64,000 nt of DNA, taken from Usitatibacter sp035624355. Lineage in GTDB: Bacteria; Pseudomonadota; Gammaproteobacteria; Burkholderiales; Usitatibacteraceae. Every line of letters begins with the position of its first letter. The stretch's first letter is position 1. Positions 1 through 9,332 of the stretch are shown piece after piece. The DNA is taken from contig DASPRQ010000012.1 of NCBI GenBank assembly GCA_035624355.1, positions 46,782-110,781 on the forward strand, written 5' to 3'. The position numbers and the translations under genes are program-made. The notes below the pieces were generated by a model. It ran no database searches, was not told the origin of the DNA, and saw only the letters and a list, made by a program, of their open reading frames with translations.

Positions 1-1808
1 CCCGCGAAGGGCCCGGCGGGGGCCGCCCGCGCGCCGCGGCCCTCGGGCCAGTGCACGCCCGCGGCGCGCAGCTCGCCGATCACCCCGCGGTTGTGGCGCT
101 CGGCCATGAAGCTCGCGATGGCCTCGGCCACCACGGGCCCGACGTCCGGCGCCTGCTGCAGCTCCTCGACGCTCGCGTCCATGAGGGCGTCGAGCGTGCC
201 GAAGTGGGCGGCGAGGTCGCGCGCGGTGACCTCGCCCACGTTGCGGATGCCGAGCGCGTAGACGAAGCGCGCGAGCGTGGTCGCCTTGCTCTTCTCGATC
301 GCCTCGAGCACGTTGGCGGCCGACTTGTCCGCCATGCGCTCCAGCCCCGCGAGCTTCTCGAGCCCCAGCCTGTAGAGGTCCGCGGGCGTGCGCACGATGC
401 CCGCGTCGACGAGCTGGTCGACGAGCTTGTCGCCCAGCCCCTCGATGTCCATGGCGCGGCGCTGCGCGAAGTGCAGCAGCGCCTGCTTGCGCTGCGCGGG
501 GCAGATGAGGCCGCCGGTGCAGCGCGCCACCGCCTCGCCCTCGAGGCGCACGACCGCCGAGCCGCACTCGGGGCACTTCCTCGGCATCTCGAACCAGTCG
601 CGCTTCTCGCGCGGGCCCTTCTTCGCGACTCCCGCCACCTCGGGGATCACGTCGCCCGCGCGGCGCACGATCACCGTGTCGCGCCGCCACACGTCCTTGC
701 GGCGGATCTCGTCCTCGTTGTGCAGCGTCGCGTTCTCGACCGTGGTGCCGCCCACGAACACGGGCTTGAGCCGCGCCACGGGCGTGAGCGCGCCGGTGCG
801 GCCGACCTGCACGTCGATGTCGAGGAGCTCCGTGGTCTGCTCCTCGGCAGGGAACTTGTGCGCGAGCGCCCAGCGCGGGGCGCGCGAGACGTGGCCCAGG
901 CGCTCCTGCTCGTCGAAGCGGTTCACCTTGTACACGACGCCGTCGATGTCGTACGGAAGCTGCGCGCGCTTCGCGCCGACCGCGCGGAAGAACTCGAGCA
1001 GCCCCGCGGCGCCCTCGACGACGCGCCGGTCCCTCGCCACGGGGAAGCCGAGCCCGGCGAGGCGGTCGAGGAGCTTCGAGTGCGTCGCGGGCATGTCGAA
1101 TCCCTGCCCGGCGCCGAGGCCGTAGGCGAAGAACGAGAGCTTGCGCTTCGCGGTGAGCTTCGGATCGAGCTGGCGCAATCCCCCGGCCGCGGCGTTGCGC
1201 GGGTTCACGAACGTGCGCTCGCCGCGCTCCTGCGCCAGCCGGTTCACCTCCTCGAAGTCGCGGCGCAGCATGATCACCTCGCCGCGCACCTCGAGCAGCC
1301 GGGGCGGGCGCTTCGTGTCGAGCCGCAGCGGGATGGAGCGCACGGTGCGAAGGTTGGGCGTCACGTCCTCGCCCTTCATCCCGTCTCCGCGGGTCGCGCC
1401 CTGCGCGAACACGCCGTCCTCGTAGGCGAGGTTCACCGCGAGGCCGTCGAACTTGAGCTCGCAGTTGTACTCCACCGTCGCCACTCCCAGCGCCTCGCGG
1501 CAGCGCCGGTCGAACGCCTCCACGTCCTCGCCGGCGAAGGCGTTGTTGATCGAAAGCATCGGCACGCGGTGCACGACTTCCGTGAACTCGGCGCTCGGCT
1601 CCGCGCCCACGCGCTGGGTGGGCGAATCGGGCGTGCGCAGCGCCGGATGCTTCGCCTCCAGGTCGACGAGCTGCTGGAAGAGGCGATCGAATTCGGCGTC
1701 CGAGATCTCGGGCGCATCCTCGACGTAGTACAGGCGGTTGTGGCGCTCGATCTCGCGGCGCAGCTTCGCCGCCTTCGCCTGCACGTCGCGCGGAACGGGC
1801 TTGTCCAA
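1..1808 (-). CDS. ligA: NAD-dependent DNA ligase LigA (C-terminus cut off by window edge)
   Basis: Seals nicks in duplex DNA using NAD+, acting in replication and repair. About 602 residues are visible. The adenylation lysine is in CELKFDG near residue 119, followed by the nucleotidyltransferase and OB domains, a four-cysteine zinc site (CPEC...RCTGG..C) and helix-hairpin-helix repeats. The family is usually 670-690 residues, so only the last 70-odd residues, the BRCT domain, lie beyond base 1; this is an edge effect, not a mutation. I chose the TTG at 1808 because it gives the usual DKPVPRDVQAKAAKLR beginning; no ATG or GTG fits better. It lies 20 nt after the zipA stop, so the two are probably co-transcribed with smc. 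Confidence 0.95.
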   Translation of the reverse strand, partial: MDKPVPRDVQAKAAKLRREIERHNRLYYVEDAPEISDAEFDRLFQQLVDLEAKHPALRTPDSPTQRVGAEPSAEFTEVVHRVPMLSINNAFAGEDVEAFDRRCREALGVATVEYNCELKFDGLAVNLAYEDGVFAQGATRGDGMKGEDVTPNLRTVRSIPLRLDTKRPPRLLEVRGEVIMLRRDFEEVNRLAQERGERTFVNPRNAAAGGLRQLDPKLTAKRKLSFFAYGLGAGQGFDMPATHSKLLDRLAGLGFPVARDRRVVEGAAGLLEFFRAVGAKRAQLPYDIDGVVYKVNRFDEQERLGHVSRAPRWALAHKFPAEEQTTELLDIDVQVGRTGALTPVARLKPVFVGGTTVENATLHNEDEIRRKDVWRRDTVIVRRAGDVIPEVAGVAKKGPREKRDWFEMPRKCPECGSAVVRLEGEAVARCTGGLICPAQRKQALLHFAQRRAMDIEGLGDKLVDQLVDAGIVRTPADLYRLGLEKLAGLERMADKSAANVLEAIEKSKATTLARFVYALGIRNVGEVTARDLAAHFGTLDALMDASVEELQQAPDVGPVVAEAIASFMAERHNRGVIGELRAAGVHWPEGRGARAAPAGPFA

Positions 1809-1828
1809 GGCGATCGGCGCCGCGCCGG

Positions 1829-2911
1829 TCAGGAGAAGAGTCGGCGCGCGAGCGCGCTTCCCGCGGGGATGCCGCGCGCCTCCATCGACTCGAGCACGCC
1901 CTCCACCGAGCGGCGGATGGAGGCGAGCCCCGGCTCCGTGAGCGGCCGGCGGTTGTCGTCCACGAGCTGGCCGCCGAGCGTGGCGGCGATGCGCGCGGCG
2001 AGCGCGGCCATCTCGTCGAAGGCGGGCAGCGCGCGCGCCGCATGGGGGACGTCGAGCGCGAAGGTGAGCCCCGCCACCTGGTGCGGCGAGGGCTTCGCCG
2101 CGGGATCGTCGAAGCGGCGGATCGCGAACTCCGGCGCCCCGTCCTCGCCGTAGCGCACGAGGTCGCCCGAGGCGGTCTCCGAGAGCCCCGCCTCGAGGGC
2201 GAGCTGCTTCACCCGCGGCAGCGAGAACGCGGCGCCGAACTGCCCGACGACGTTCACCGCCACCTCGATGTCGGCCTCGGCGCAGAAGCCGTCGAGCTCC
2301 CGCGCCCGCGCCGCGGCCGCCGCCGGCGCCTCGCGCTGCGAGACCGCGTTCACCCGCGCGGCGAACTCGGCGATCGCGCGATTGAACGCCTCGAACTCCT
2401 CCTCGCCCACGGGACCCTTGCGGCTCGCGAGCTGCAGGCCGATGCGCAGCTCGCGCCAGCTGCCCCGGGGCGAGGCCGCGACCGGGTGCCACTGCTCGTC
2501 GACGATGCCCTCGACGTGGACCGGCACCGCATGCCCGGCGAGCGCCGCCTCGAGCGGCTCGAGCTGCTCGCGGGTCACGGGGTCGTCGGCGAGGATCACC
2601 GCGACGGTGTCGATGCGCGGGGAGATCTCGGCCTCGGGCCCCCCCGCGGCGGCGAGCTCCTCGGAGGCGGCTAGCGGCCGCGGCTCGGCGCGCGCGAGCA
2701 CCGGCTCCGGCGCCTCGTCGGCGGGGAGCTTCCCGAGCGTGGGCTCGCGCCGCGCCGGGGGCGTCCCGTCGAGCAGCGCGTCGCCCGCCGCGCCGTCGAA
2801 GGCCTTCTCGGCGCGCCGCCGCGCGCGGCGCTCCTGCGCCATGTTGTAGACCACCACGCCCGCGATCACCACGGCGCCGGCGCCGATGAGGTAGAGCTGC
2901 AGCTCGCTCAT
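1829..2911 (-). CDS. zipA: Cell division protein ZipA
   Basis: Bitopic inner-membrane protein that tethers FtsZ at the division site. The 360-residue product starts with a short periplasmic end and one membrane helix (residues about 5-22, LYLIGAGAVVIAGVVVYN), then a basic stretch and an Ala/Pro/Glu-rich linker. The C-terminal ZipA domain begins near residue 95 (ISPRIDTVAVIL) and runs to about 355. The family identity rests on this architecture and on its place between smc and ligA, which is the usual betaproteobacterial order. The gene starts 19 nt after the smc stop and ends 20 nt before ligA, so it is the middle gene of a smc-zipA-ligA operon. Confidence 0.93.
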   Translation of the reverse strand: MSELQLYLIGAGAVVIAGVVVYNMAQERRARRRAEKAFDGAAGDALLDGTPPARREPTLGKLPADEAPEPVLARAEPRPLAASEELAAAGGPEAEISPRIDTVAVILADDPVTREQLEPLEAALAGHAVPVHVEGIVDEQWHPVAASPRGSWRELRIGLQLASRKGPVGEEEFEAFNRAIAEFAARVNAVSQREAPAAAAARARELDGFCAEADIEVAVNVVGQFGAAFSLPRVKQLALEAGLSETASGDLVRYGEDGAPEFAIRRFDDPAAKPSPHQVAGLTFALDVPHAARALPAFDEMAALAARIAATLGGQLVDDNRRPLTEPGLASIRRSVEGVLESMEARGIPAGSALARRLFS

Positions 2912-2930
2912 GGGGGGACCGCGCCTCGGA

Positions 2931-5900
2931 TCAGGCCGCCCGCTTGCGCGCGAGCTCGATCGCGCCTTCGACGTCGACCTCGACGATCTTCGACACGCCC
3001 GGCTCGGGCATCGTCACGCCCACGAGCTGGCTCGCCATCTCCATGGTGATCTTGTTGTGCGTGATGAAGACGAACTGCGTCTGCCCCGACATCTGGCGCA
3101 CCAGCTCGCAGAAGCGCTCGACGTTCTGGTCGTCGAGCGGGGCGTCGACCTCGTCGAGGAGGCAGAACGGGGCCGGGTTCAGCCTGAAGAGCGAGAACAC
3201 GAGCGCGATCGCGGTGAGGGCCTTCTCGCCTCCCGACAGCAGCTGGATCGACTGGTTCCTCTTGCCCGGCGGCTGCGCGAACACCTGCAGTCCCGCGTCG
3301 AGGATCTCCTCGCCCGTGAGCCGCAGGCTCGCCTCGCCGCCGCCGAAGAGCGCCGGGAAGATCTCGCGGAAGTTGCGATCGACGCTCTCGAAGGTCTCCT
3401 GGAGGAGCTCGCGCGTCTCGCGGTCGATGCGCTTGATCGCGGCCTCCAGCGTCTGCACCGCCTGGACGAGGTCGGCGGACTGCGCGTCGAGGAAGCCCTT
3501 GCGGCTGCGGGCGGCGTCGAGCTCCGAGAGCGCGGCGAGGTTCACGGGCCCGAGGGCCCCGATCTCCTCGTTCAGGCGGTTGATCTCGGTCTGCATGCCC
3601 GAGGAGCGCACCCGCTTCTCGATCTGCTCGGCCATCTCCTCGCGGGTGACGCCGGCCTCGCCGAGCTGGAGCGCGAACTGCTCGGCGTGGGTGGCCGCCT
3701 CCTGCTCCTTCAGGCGCAGCTCCGTGATGCGGTTGCGCAGGGGTTCGAGGCCCTGCTCGACCTCGAGGCGCGCCTCCTCCAGCTCGCGCAGCCGGTCGGC
3801 GACCTGCTCGAGCCCCGCGCGCGCGTCGGCGAGCGCGCGCTCGCGCTCCGCCTTCGCGGCGAGCGCCTTCTGCAAACGGTCGCGCACGCCGCCCTCTTCG
3901 AGCCGGGCGAGCTCCGCGGACACGCCGTCGCGCCGCGCCGCGAGCGCCGCGAAGCGCTCGCCGAGGGAAACGGCGAGCCCCGCCTGCGCCTGCGCCTTGT
4001 CGTGGCAGCTGCGCTCCTCGAAGCGCGCCTCGGCGAGCGCGTGCTCGGCCGCGGCCGCCGCGGCGCGGGCCCCGTCGAGCCCGGCCGAAGCGGCCTTCGC
4101 CGAGTCCTCCAGCGCCTGAAGCCGCTGCACGACCGCCTCGATCGTGCGCGCTCCCGCCTCGAGCGCGTGCTGCGCCTCCTGCATCTCGAGGCGCTCGCGC
4201 TCCTCCTCCTCCTCGATCTGCGCGAGCTCGGCGCGGATCGCCTCGCGCCGGCGCGTGGCCTGCTCCGAGCTCTGGGCGAGCTTGAGGAGCTCCACCTCGA
4301 GGCCGTGGTCCTCCGCGCGGGCCTTCGCGAGCGCCTCGCCGAGCCCCCGCGCTTCCTCCTGCGCCGAGCGCAGCTCCTGCTCGAGGCCGCGCAGCGCCTC
4401 CTCCGCGGCGGAGCGCTCGCGCACCCGTTCGGGAATACGGGCCCTCAGCTCCCCGATCTCGCGCTGGCGCTGCAGCACGCCGTGCAGCTCCGACTGCGGG
4501 CCGTGGAAGACCACGCCCTGGCGGCCGAAGAGGTGTCCGCTCTTCGCGACCAGCATCCCTCCGGGCGGAAGCACGCGCGCGAGGCCCATGCCGTCCTCGC
4601 CGTCGGGAAGAATGAACACGTTGGCGAGGGCGTCGCGAAGGTAGGCCGCCACGCCCGGGCGCTCGCTCGTCACCACCGAGGCGAGCGGCGCGAGGCGCGA
4701 GGCGGCCGGGGGCGCCTCGGCGGCGGCGCGCTCGACGAACACCGCGAAGCTGCCGGGCGGAGCGTCGCGCAGCAGCTCGGCGAGCCCCGAGTCGTCCGCG
4801 AGCCGCGCCGCGTTCAGGCGCACGCCGAGCGCCGCCTCGACCGCGTCGTCCCAGCCGGGCTGCACGCGGATCGCCTGCCAGAGCCGCTCGGCGCGATCCA
4901 GGCGGTGCGCTTCGGTCCATTCCTTGAGGCGCGAATTGGTGTCGAGCCGCGCCTGCTGCGCCTCGAGGGCCCTCAGCGCCGCCTCCCGCTCCGCGAGCGC
5001 GCGCGTCGCCTCGTGCAGCTTCTCGGTCGCCTCGGTGCGCCGCGCCTCGAGCGACGGGATGCCCGCTTCCGAGCGCGAGCGCCCCGCCTCGACCTCGGCG
5101 AGCCGCCCGGCGAGCGCCGAGCGCTGCGCCTCGATCGCGGCGAGCCGCTCCGGATCCGGGAAGACGAGCGTCATGTTCTCCTGCCTGAGCCGGCCCTTGC
5201 GCGCCTCGATCTGCGCGAGGAGCTTGAGCGCGTGCGACTCGCGCGCCTCCTCGACGCCCTGCGCCTGCTCGGCCGCGGCCATCTCCGCCCCGGCCGCGCG
5301 CACCTCGGCGGCGGCGCGCTGGGACGCGGACTCGGCCTGCGGCAGCGCCTCGCGGGCGCGGGCGAGGGCCTGCTCGCGATCCGCGATGGCCGCGCGGGCG
5401 CCCTCGATGCGCGAGCGCCACCGCCCGCCCTCGGCGTCGGCTTCGGCCACGCGCCGCTCGACCTCGGCGGCCTCGGCGGCGAGCGCCTCGAGCTCGCCGC
5501 CCATGCGGCGGCGGTTCTCGCCGAGGAAGGAAAGCTCCTGCTCGAGCGACTGCACGTCGGCGTTGGCCGAGTAGAGCGCGCCCTGCAGCTCCTGGAGGCG
5601 GTCGGTGCGCTCGTAGTGGGAGCCGCGCAGCTCCTCGAGCGAGCGCTCGCCCTCGCGCAGCTTCGCCATCTCCGCCTCGAGGGCGACGGTCGCCTTCTGC
5701 ACCTCGTTCGCGTACCGGCCCCTCGCCTGCTCCGCCTCGCGCAGCCGCGTGAACGCGAGCAGGTTGTGGTTGAGCACGAGCTGGGCCTGGAGCTCCTGGT
5801 ACCTCGCCGCGGTCTCCGCCTGACGCGCGAGGTGCTCGAGCTGCGCCTCGAGCTCCGCGCGGATGTCGTCCACGCGTTCGAGGTTCTCCCGGGTGTCCTC

Positions 5901-6491
5901 GAGCCTGAGCTCCGTCTCGCGGCGGCGCTCGCGGTACTTCGACACGCCCGCCGCCTCCTCGAGGAACACGCGCAGCTCCTCGGGCTGGGAGGTGATCACG
6001 CGCGTGATCGTGCCCTGCTCGATGATCGAGTAGGCCCTCGGGCCCAGTCCCGTGCCGAGGAAGATGTCCTGCACGTCCCGCCGGCGCACGTGCTGGCCGT
6101 TCACGTAGTAGCTGGAGTCTCCCTCGCGCGCGTACACGCGCTTCACGCTGATCTCGGTGTAGCCCGCCCAGGGGCCGCCGATGCGTCCGAGCGAGTTGTC
6201 GAACACCAGCTCGACCGAGGCGCGACCGACCGGCTTCCTCTCCGTCGAGCCGCTGAAGATCACGTCCTGCATGTGCTCGCCGCGCAGCTGCCGGGCGGAA
6301 GACTCGCCCAGCACCCAGCGCACGGCGTCGATCACGTTCGACTTGCCGCATCCGTTGGGCCCCACGACACCCACGAGCTGGCCCGGGACGGCGATGGCGG
6401 TCGGATCGACGAAGGACTTGAAGCCCGAGAGCTTGACGGATGTGAGTCGCAAGGGGAGTGACGGGGTAAGGGCTTGTTTTCGAGGCGCCAT
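2931..6491 (-). CDS. smc: Chromosome partition protein SMC
   Basis: ATPase of the condensin complex; its partners ScpA and ScpB are encoded at 25924-27454. The product has 1186 residues. Walker A (GPNGCGKSNVIDA) is near residue 45, the hinge is around residues 515-640 between two very long coiled coils, and the signature (LLSGGEKAL) with Walker B (CLLDEVDAPLDD) is at the C-terminus. The ATG at 6491 adds 13 residues before the usual family start. An in-frame TTG at 6452 opens LRLTSVKLSGFKSF, which matches the typical MRLTSIKL beginning, so the true start may be 6452. The opposite strand stays open over most of the gene, a shadow of GC-rich codon use. Confidence 0.96.
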   Translation of the reverse strand: MAPRKQALTPSLPLRLTSVKLSGFKSFVDPTAIAVPGQLVGVVGPNGCGKSNVIDAVRWVLGESSARQLRGEHMQDVIFSGSTERKPVGRASVELVFDNSLGRIGGPWAGYTEISVKRVYAREGDSSYYVNGQHVRRRDVQDIFLGTGLGPRAYSIIEQGTITRVITSQPEELRVFLEEAAGVSKYRERRRETELRLEDTRENLERVDDIRAELEAQLEHLARQAETAARYQELQAQLVLNHNLLAFTRLREAEQARGRYANEVQKATVALEAEMAKLREGERSLEELRGSHYERTDRLQELQGALYSANADVQSLEQELSFLGENRRRMGGELEALAAEAAEVERRVAEADAEGGRWRSRIEGARAAIADREQALARAREALPQAESASQRAAAEVRAAGAEMAAAEQAQGVEEARESHALKLLAQIEARKGRLRQENMTLVFPDPERLAAIEAQRSALAGRLAEVEAGRSRSEAGIPSLEARRTEATEKLHEATRALAEREAALRALEAQQARLDTNSRLKEWTEAHRLDRAERLWQAIRVQPGWDDAVEAALGVRLNAARLADDSGLAELLRDAPPGSFAVFVERAAAEAPPAASRLAPLASVVTSERPGVAAYLRDALANVFILPDGEDGMGLARVLPPGGMLVAKSGHLFGRQGVVFHGPQSELHGVLQRQREIGELRARIPERVRERSAAEEALRGLEQELRSAQEEARGLGEALAKARAEDHGLEVELLKLAQSSEQATRRREAIRAELAQIEEEEERERLEMQEAQHALEAGARTIEAVVQRLQALEDSAKAASAGLDGARAAAAAAEHALAEARFEERSCHDKAQAQAGLAVSLGERFAALAARRDGVSAELARLEEGGVRDRLQKALAAKAERERALADARAGLEQVADRLRELEEARLEVEQGLEPLRNRITELRLKEQEAATHAEQFALQLGEAGVTREEMAEQIEKRVRSSGMQTEINRLNEEIGALGPVNLAALSELDAARSRKGFLDAQSADLVQAVQTLEAAIKRIDRETRELLQETFESVDRNFREIFPALFGGGEASLRLTGEEILDAGLQVFAQPPGKRNQSIQLLSGGEKALTAIALVFSLFRLNPAPFCLLDEVDAPLDDQNVERFCELVRQMSGQTQFVFITHNKITMEMASQLVGVTMPEPGVSKIVEVDVEGAIELARKRAA

Positions 6492-6544
6492 CGGCCGCGG
6501 CGCCTTCAGTAGAATGCGATTTTACCGGAACGCGTCGATCGCCA

Positions 6545-6958
6545 ATGGCCCACCCGTCCAGGCTCCTCGAGACCTTCCCCAACCCCGCGCCGGGACGCGA
6601 CTACGCGATCCGGATGCAGATCCCCGAGTTCACCTGCCTGTGCCCGAAAACGGGCCAGCCGGACTTCGCCACGCTCTTCCTCGACTACGTCCCCGACCGC
6701 CTGTGCGTGGAGCTCAAGAGCCTCAAGCTCTACATCTGGTCGTTCCGCGGCGAGGGGCGCTTCCACGAGGCGGTCACGAACGAGATCCTCGACGACCTCG
6801 TGCGGGCCACGCGGCCGCGCTTCATGCGCCTCACGGCGAAGTTCTTCGTGCGCGGCGGCATCTTCACCACGGTGGTCGCGGAGCATCGCCGCAGGAGCTG
6901 GAAGCCCGCGGCGCCGCTACCCCTCGACGAGCTTCCGCCCCAGCCCAGCACGCGCTAA
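6545..6958 (+). CDS. queF: NADPH-dependent 7-cyano-7-deazaguanine reductase QueF
   Basis: Reduces the nitrile preQ0 to the amine preQ1 in queuosine synthesis, in the cytosol. The 137-residue length fits the short (type I) QueF. The active-site signature is FTCLCPKTGQPDF, with catalytic Cys33 and Asp40. The family strings ELKSLKLYIWSFR, GRFHE and FVRGGI follow. A TAGAAT hexamer at 6510-6515 is a plausible -10 box, giving a leader of roughly 20-25 nt. The gene diverges from smc and ends 23 nt before the convergent EamA gene. QueA, a later step of the same pathway, is encoded at 61973-63019, far away in the window. Confidence 0.95.
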   Translation: MAHPSRLLETFPNPAPGRDYAIRMQIPEFTCLCPKTGQPDFATLFLDYVPDRLCVELKSLKLYIWSFRGEGRFHEAVTNEILDDLVRATRPRFMRLTAKFFVRGGIFTTVVAEHRRRSWKPAAPLPLDELPPQPSTR

Positions 6959-6981
6959 GCGACGGTGACGAAGCGCCCCGT

Positions 6982-7866
6982 TCAGCCCGGGCGCCGCCGC
7001 GCCTCGAGCCGGGCGCTTGCCGCGCTCGCCGCCGCGACCAGCGAGCCGCCGATCCAGTCCTGGGGCCGCAGCCGCTCGCCCGCGAGGACGTAGGCGGCGA
7101 TCGCCGCGACCACGAGCTCCGAGAGCAGGATCACGATCGCGCGGTTGGCGGGCATGCGCGCGAGCCCGTACTGCAGGGAAAGGCTCATCGCGACGAGCGC
7201 GAGCCCGATCCCGGCCACGAGCGGCGCGTGCGCCGCCAGCGCGCGCGCCGCCTCGCCTGCGCCCACCCGGCTCATCGGCAGGTGCGCGAGGGCGGCGAGC
7301 GTGACGCCCGCCCAGATCACGATCGACTTGCCCGCGTCGGTCATCGCGGCGAGGCGCCGGATGAGCACGTTGCCGAGGGCGAAGAGAAAGCCCGCCGCGA
7401 GCCCGAGCCATTCGGCGCGCGCCGTGGGCCAGGGGGCGCCGAGCTGCGGCTTCCACAGCATCGCCATGGCCCCGCCCAGGGCGAGCGCCATCACGAGGAA
7501 GCCGGGCGCATCGAGCCGCTCGCCGAGCAGCAGCCACGCGAGGGGCACGGTCCAGAGCGGCGCGAGGTAGAAGAGCAGCAGCACGCGCATCACCTCCCCG
7601 TCGAGGACTCCCAGCACGTAGGCGAGGTTGCTCCAGCCGATGGCGAGCCCCATCACGATCGCGAGCAGCGGCGCGCGCGCGAGGCGCCGCGCTTGCCGCG
7701 GGAAGAGCGCGATGCCCGTGGCGAGCGCCACGCCGTAGGTCGCGAGCGTGGCCCAGATCCCGTCGAGGCCCGCGGCGGCGAGCACGCGGTACGGATACCA
7801 CACGACGCCCCACAGCGCAGCCCCGAAGAGCAGCGCCCACGTCGGCGCGGATGCGGGAGGCTTCAC
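6982..7866 (-). CDS. EamA-family (DMT superfamily) transporter
   Basis: Inner-membrane exporter of the drug/metabolite transporter superfamily; the substrate cannot be told from sequence. The product has 294 residues with about ten hydrophobic helices in two homologous halves, beginning WALLFGAALWGVVWYPYR. The GTG at 7866 is the only start that keeps the first helix. Its start codon is only 14 bp from the divergent glycosyltransferase ATG at 7881, so its promoter must lie within that neighbour. I see no convincing Shine-Dalgarno or -10 for it. It could be a metabolite exporter linked to the glycan genes, but nothing in the sequence proves this. Confidence 0.85.
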   Translation of the reverse strand: MKPPASAPTWALLFGAALWGVVWYPYRVLAAAGLDGIWATLATYGVALATGIALFPRQARRLARAPLLAIVMGLAIGWSNLAYVLGVLDGEVMRVLLLFYLAPLWTVPLAWLLLGERLDAPGFLVMALALGGAMAMLWKPQLGAPWPTARAEWLGLAAGFLFALGNVLIRRLAAMTDAGKSIVIWAGVTLAALAHLPMSRVGAGEAARALAAHAPLVAGIGLALVAMSLSLQYGLARMPANRAIVILLSELVVAAIAAYVLAGERLRPQDWIGGSLVAAASAASARLEARRRPG

Positions 7867-7868
7867 GG

Positions 7869-7874
7869 TAAGAT
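7869..7874 (+). promoter_or_regulatory. Putative -10 box of a leaderless promoter
   Basis: TAAGAT followed by six bases and then the ATG at 7881. Transcription would begin at or next to the A of the start codon. No clear -35 element is visible. Confidence 0.45.
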
Positions 7875-7880
7875 CGGGGG

Positions 7881-9332
7881 ATGGAACCGTGCGCAGTGTT
7901 GCACATCGCCTCGATGCACGGCGGCGGCGTGGACCGCCACGTGCGCGACATCGCGCGCAACGTCCCGCGCCCGCACCTCGTGTGGCACGTCGCCGAGCGC
8001 GCCGAGGTGCTCGAGCTTCCGGCCGGGCGCCGCTCGCTCGCGCTCGATCCCGCGGCGGTGGAGCGCCACGGCGAGGCCGTCGACCGGGTCCTCCGCCACG
8101 CGCGCGTGGGCGTGCTGCACGTGCACGCGATCGCGCGTGCGGCGCGCCGGCGCGCCGCGCAGCTCGCGGGCCGCACGGGGCTGCCGACCGTCGTCACGCT
8201 GCACGACGTGCTCTTCCTGCGCCCCGACGCTCTCCAGCCCGGCGCGGGCATCGAGCCCGACTCCGCGTGGCTCGCGGAGACCTCGCAATTCCTGCGCGCT
8301 GCCGCCGCCGTGCTCGCGCCTTCCGAATTCGTCGCGGACCTCGCGCGCCGCCACGTTCCCGGCCTCGAGGTCGCGGTCGTGCCCAACGGCTCGCCACCCC
8401 GGCGCGGCGCCGCCCGCCTCGCGCCCCGGCCCGCGTTCGCCGCGCGCCGCTTCGGCCACGTGGCGGCGGTGCTGGGCGCGATCGGCCCTCACAAGGGCAG
8501 CGCCGTGCTCGAGGAGCTGGACACCCTGCTGCGCGGCGCGGACATCGCCGTCGTCGTGATCGGCTACCTCGATTCCCAGGTGCCGCCCGGATGGCACGGC
8601 GAGCGCCTCTACGTCCACGGCGCGTACCGCGACGAGGACGTTCCCGCCCTCCTGCGCGCGTACGGCGTGCGCCTCGCGCTCTTTCCCAACCGCGTACCCG
8701 AGAGCTTCAGCTATGCCCTCTCGGACGCGTGGGACGCGGGCGTGCCGGCGCTGGTGCCGGCCGAAGGGGCGCTGGCCGAGCGCGTGCGGCGCCACGGCGG
8801 CGGATGGATCCTGCCGCCGGGCGCGGGGGCGCGTGAGATCGCGGCGGCGCTCGCGCAGCGCTTCGGGCCCGAAGGCGCGGCCGAGCTCGCGCGCGTAGAA
8901 TCCGACCTCGGCCGCGCCGACGACGCGCGCGTGCCTCGCCTGGACGCCATGACGCGCTCCCTCGACGCCCTCTACGCCCGCTTCGGCATCGACCCCGGGG
9001 CGCCCCTCGACGCCCAGGCGCCCGAGGTGCAGGCCCTCCTCGCGACGAACCTCGACGGCGCCCTCTTCCGGGAGGAGCTCGCGCGCGCCGCCGACGAGCT
9101 CGCGCAGCTGCGCGCGGGCCTCGAGGCCGAGCGCGAGCAGGCGCGCGCGTGGATCGCGAAGCTCGAGAAGGACGTCGCGAGCCTCCAGTCGGAGCTCGGC
9201 CGGGAAGTCGAGGCCCGCCGCGCGTTCGCGCAGGAGAACGCCCTCCTGCGCGACAGCAAGGAAGCGTTCGACCGGCTGCCCGCGATGCTGCGCCGCGTGC
9301 TGCTCAAGAAGATCCGCGATGCGCGAGGTTGA
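7881..9332 (+). CDS. GT4-like glycosyltransferase with C-terminal coiled coil
   Basis: Retaining GT-B glycosyltransferase, probably for a cell-surface glycan. The 483-residue product starts LHIASMHGGGVDRHVRDIA, a typical GT4 loop, and has a nucleotide-sugar half with the string ESFSYALSDAWDAG. That string corresponds to the EX7E motif with the second Glu replaced by Asp. From about residue 385 the protein becomes a charged heptad-like coiled coil (ELAQLRAGLEAEREQ) ending in a basic tail. It overlaps the next glycosyltransferase by 14 nt, so the two are translated together. Donor and acceptor are unknown. It starts directly behind a TAAGAT box. Confidence 0.82.
   Translation: MEPCAVLHIASMHGGGVDRHVRDIARNVPRPHLVWHVAERAEVLELPAGRRSLALDPAAVERHGEAVDRVLRHARVGVLHVHAIARAARRRAAQLAGRTGLPTVVTLHDVLFLRPDALQPGAGIEPDSAWLAETSQFLRAAAAVLAPSEFVADLARRHVPGLEVAVVPNGSPPRRGAARLAPRPAFAARRFGHVAAVLGAIGPHKGSAVLEELDTLLRGADIAVVVIGYLDSQVPPGWHGERLYVHGAYRDEDVPALLRAYGVRLALFPNRVPESFSYALSDAWDAGVPALVPAEGALAERVRRHGGGWILPPGAGAREIAAALAQRFGPEGAAELARVESDLGRADDARVPRLDAMTRSLDALYARFGIDPGAPLDAQAPEVQALLATNLDGALFREELARAADELAQLRAGLEAEREQARAWIAKLEKDVASLQSELGREVEARRAFAQENALLRDSKEAFDRLPAMLRRVLLKKIRDARG

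Noticed and set aside
1..1808. LigA missing its BRCT domain as a truncated gene
   Set aside because: The frame is still open at base 1, so the missing end is simply outside the window.
51..2153. A 700-residue open frame on the plus strand over ligA and zipA
   Set aside because: Arg/Ala/Leu/His-rich translation with no motif; it is the antisense shadow of ligA and zipA codon use at very high GC.
2910..6461. An 1183-residue open frame on the plus strand opposite smc
   Set aside because: No recognisable domain; the opposite strand encodes a complete SMC with all ATPase motifs.
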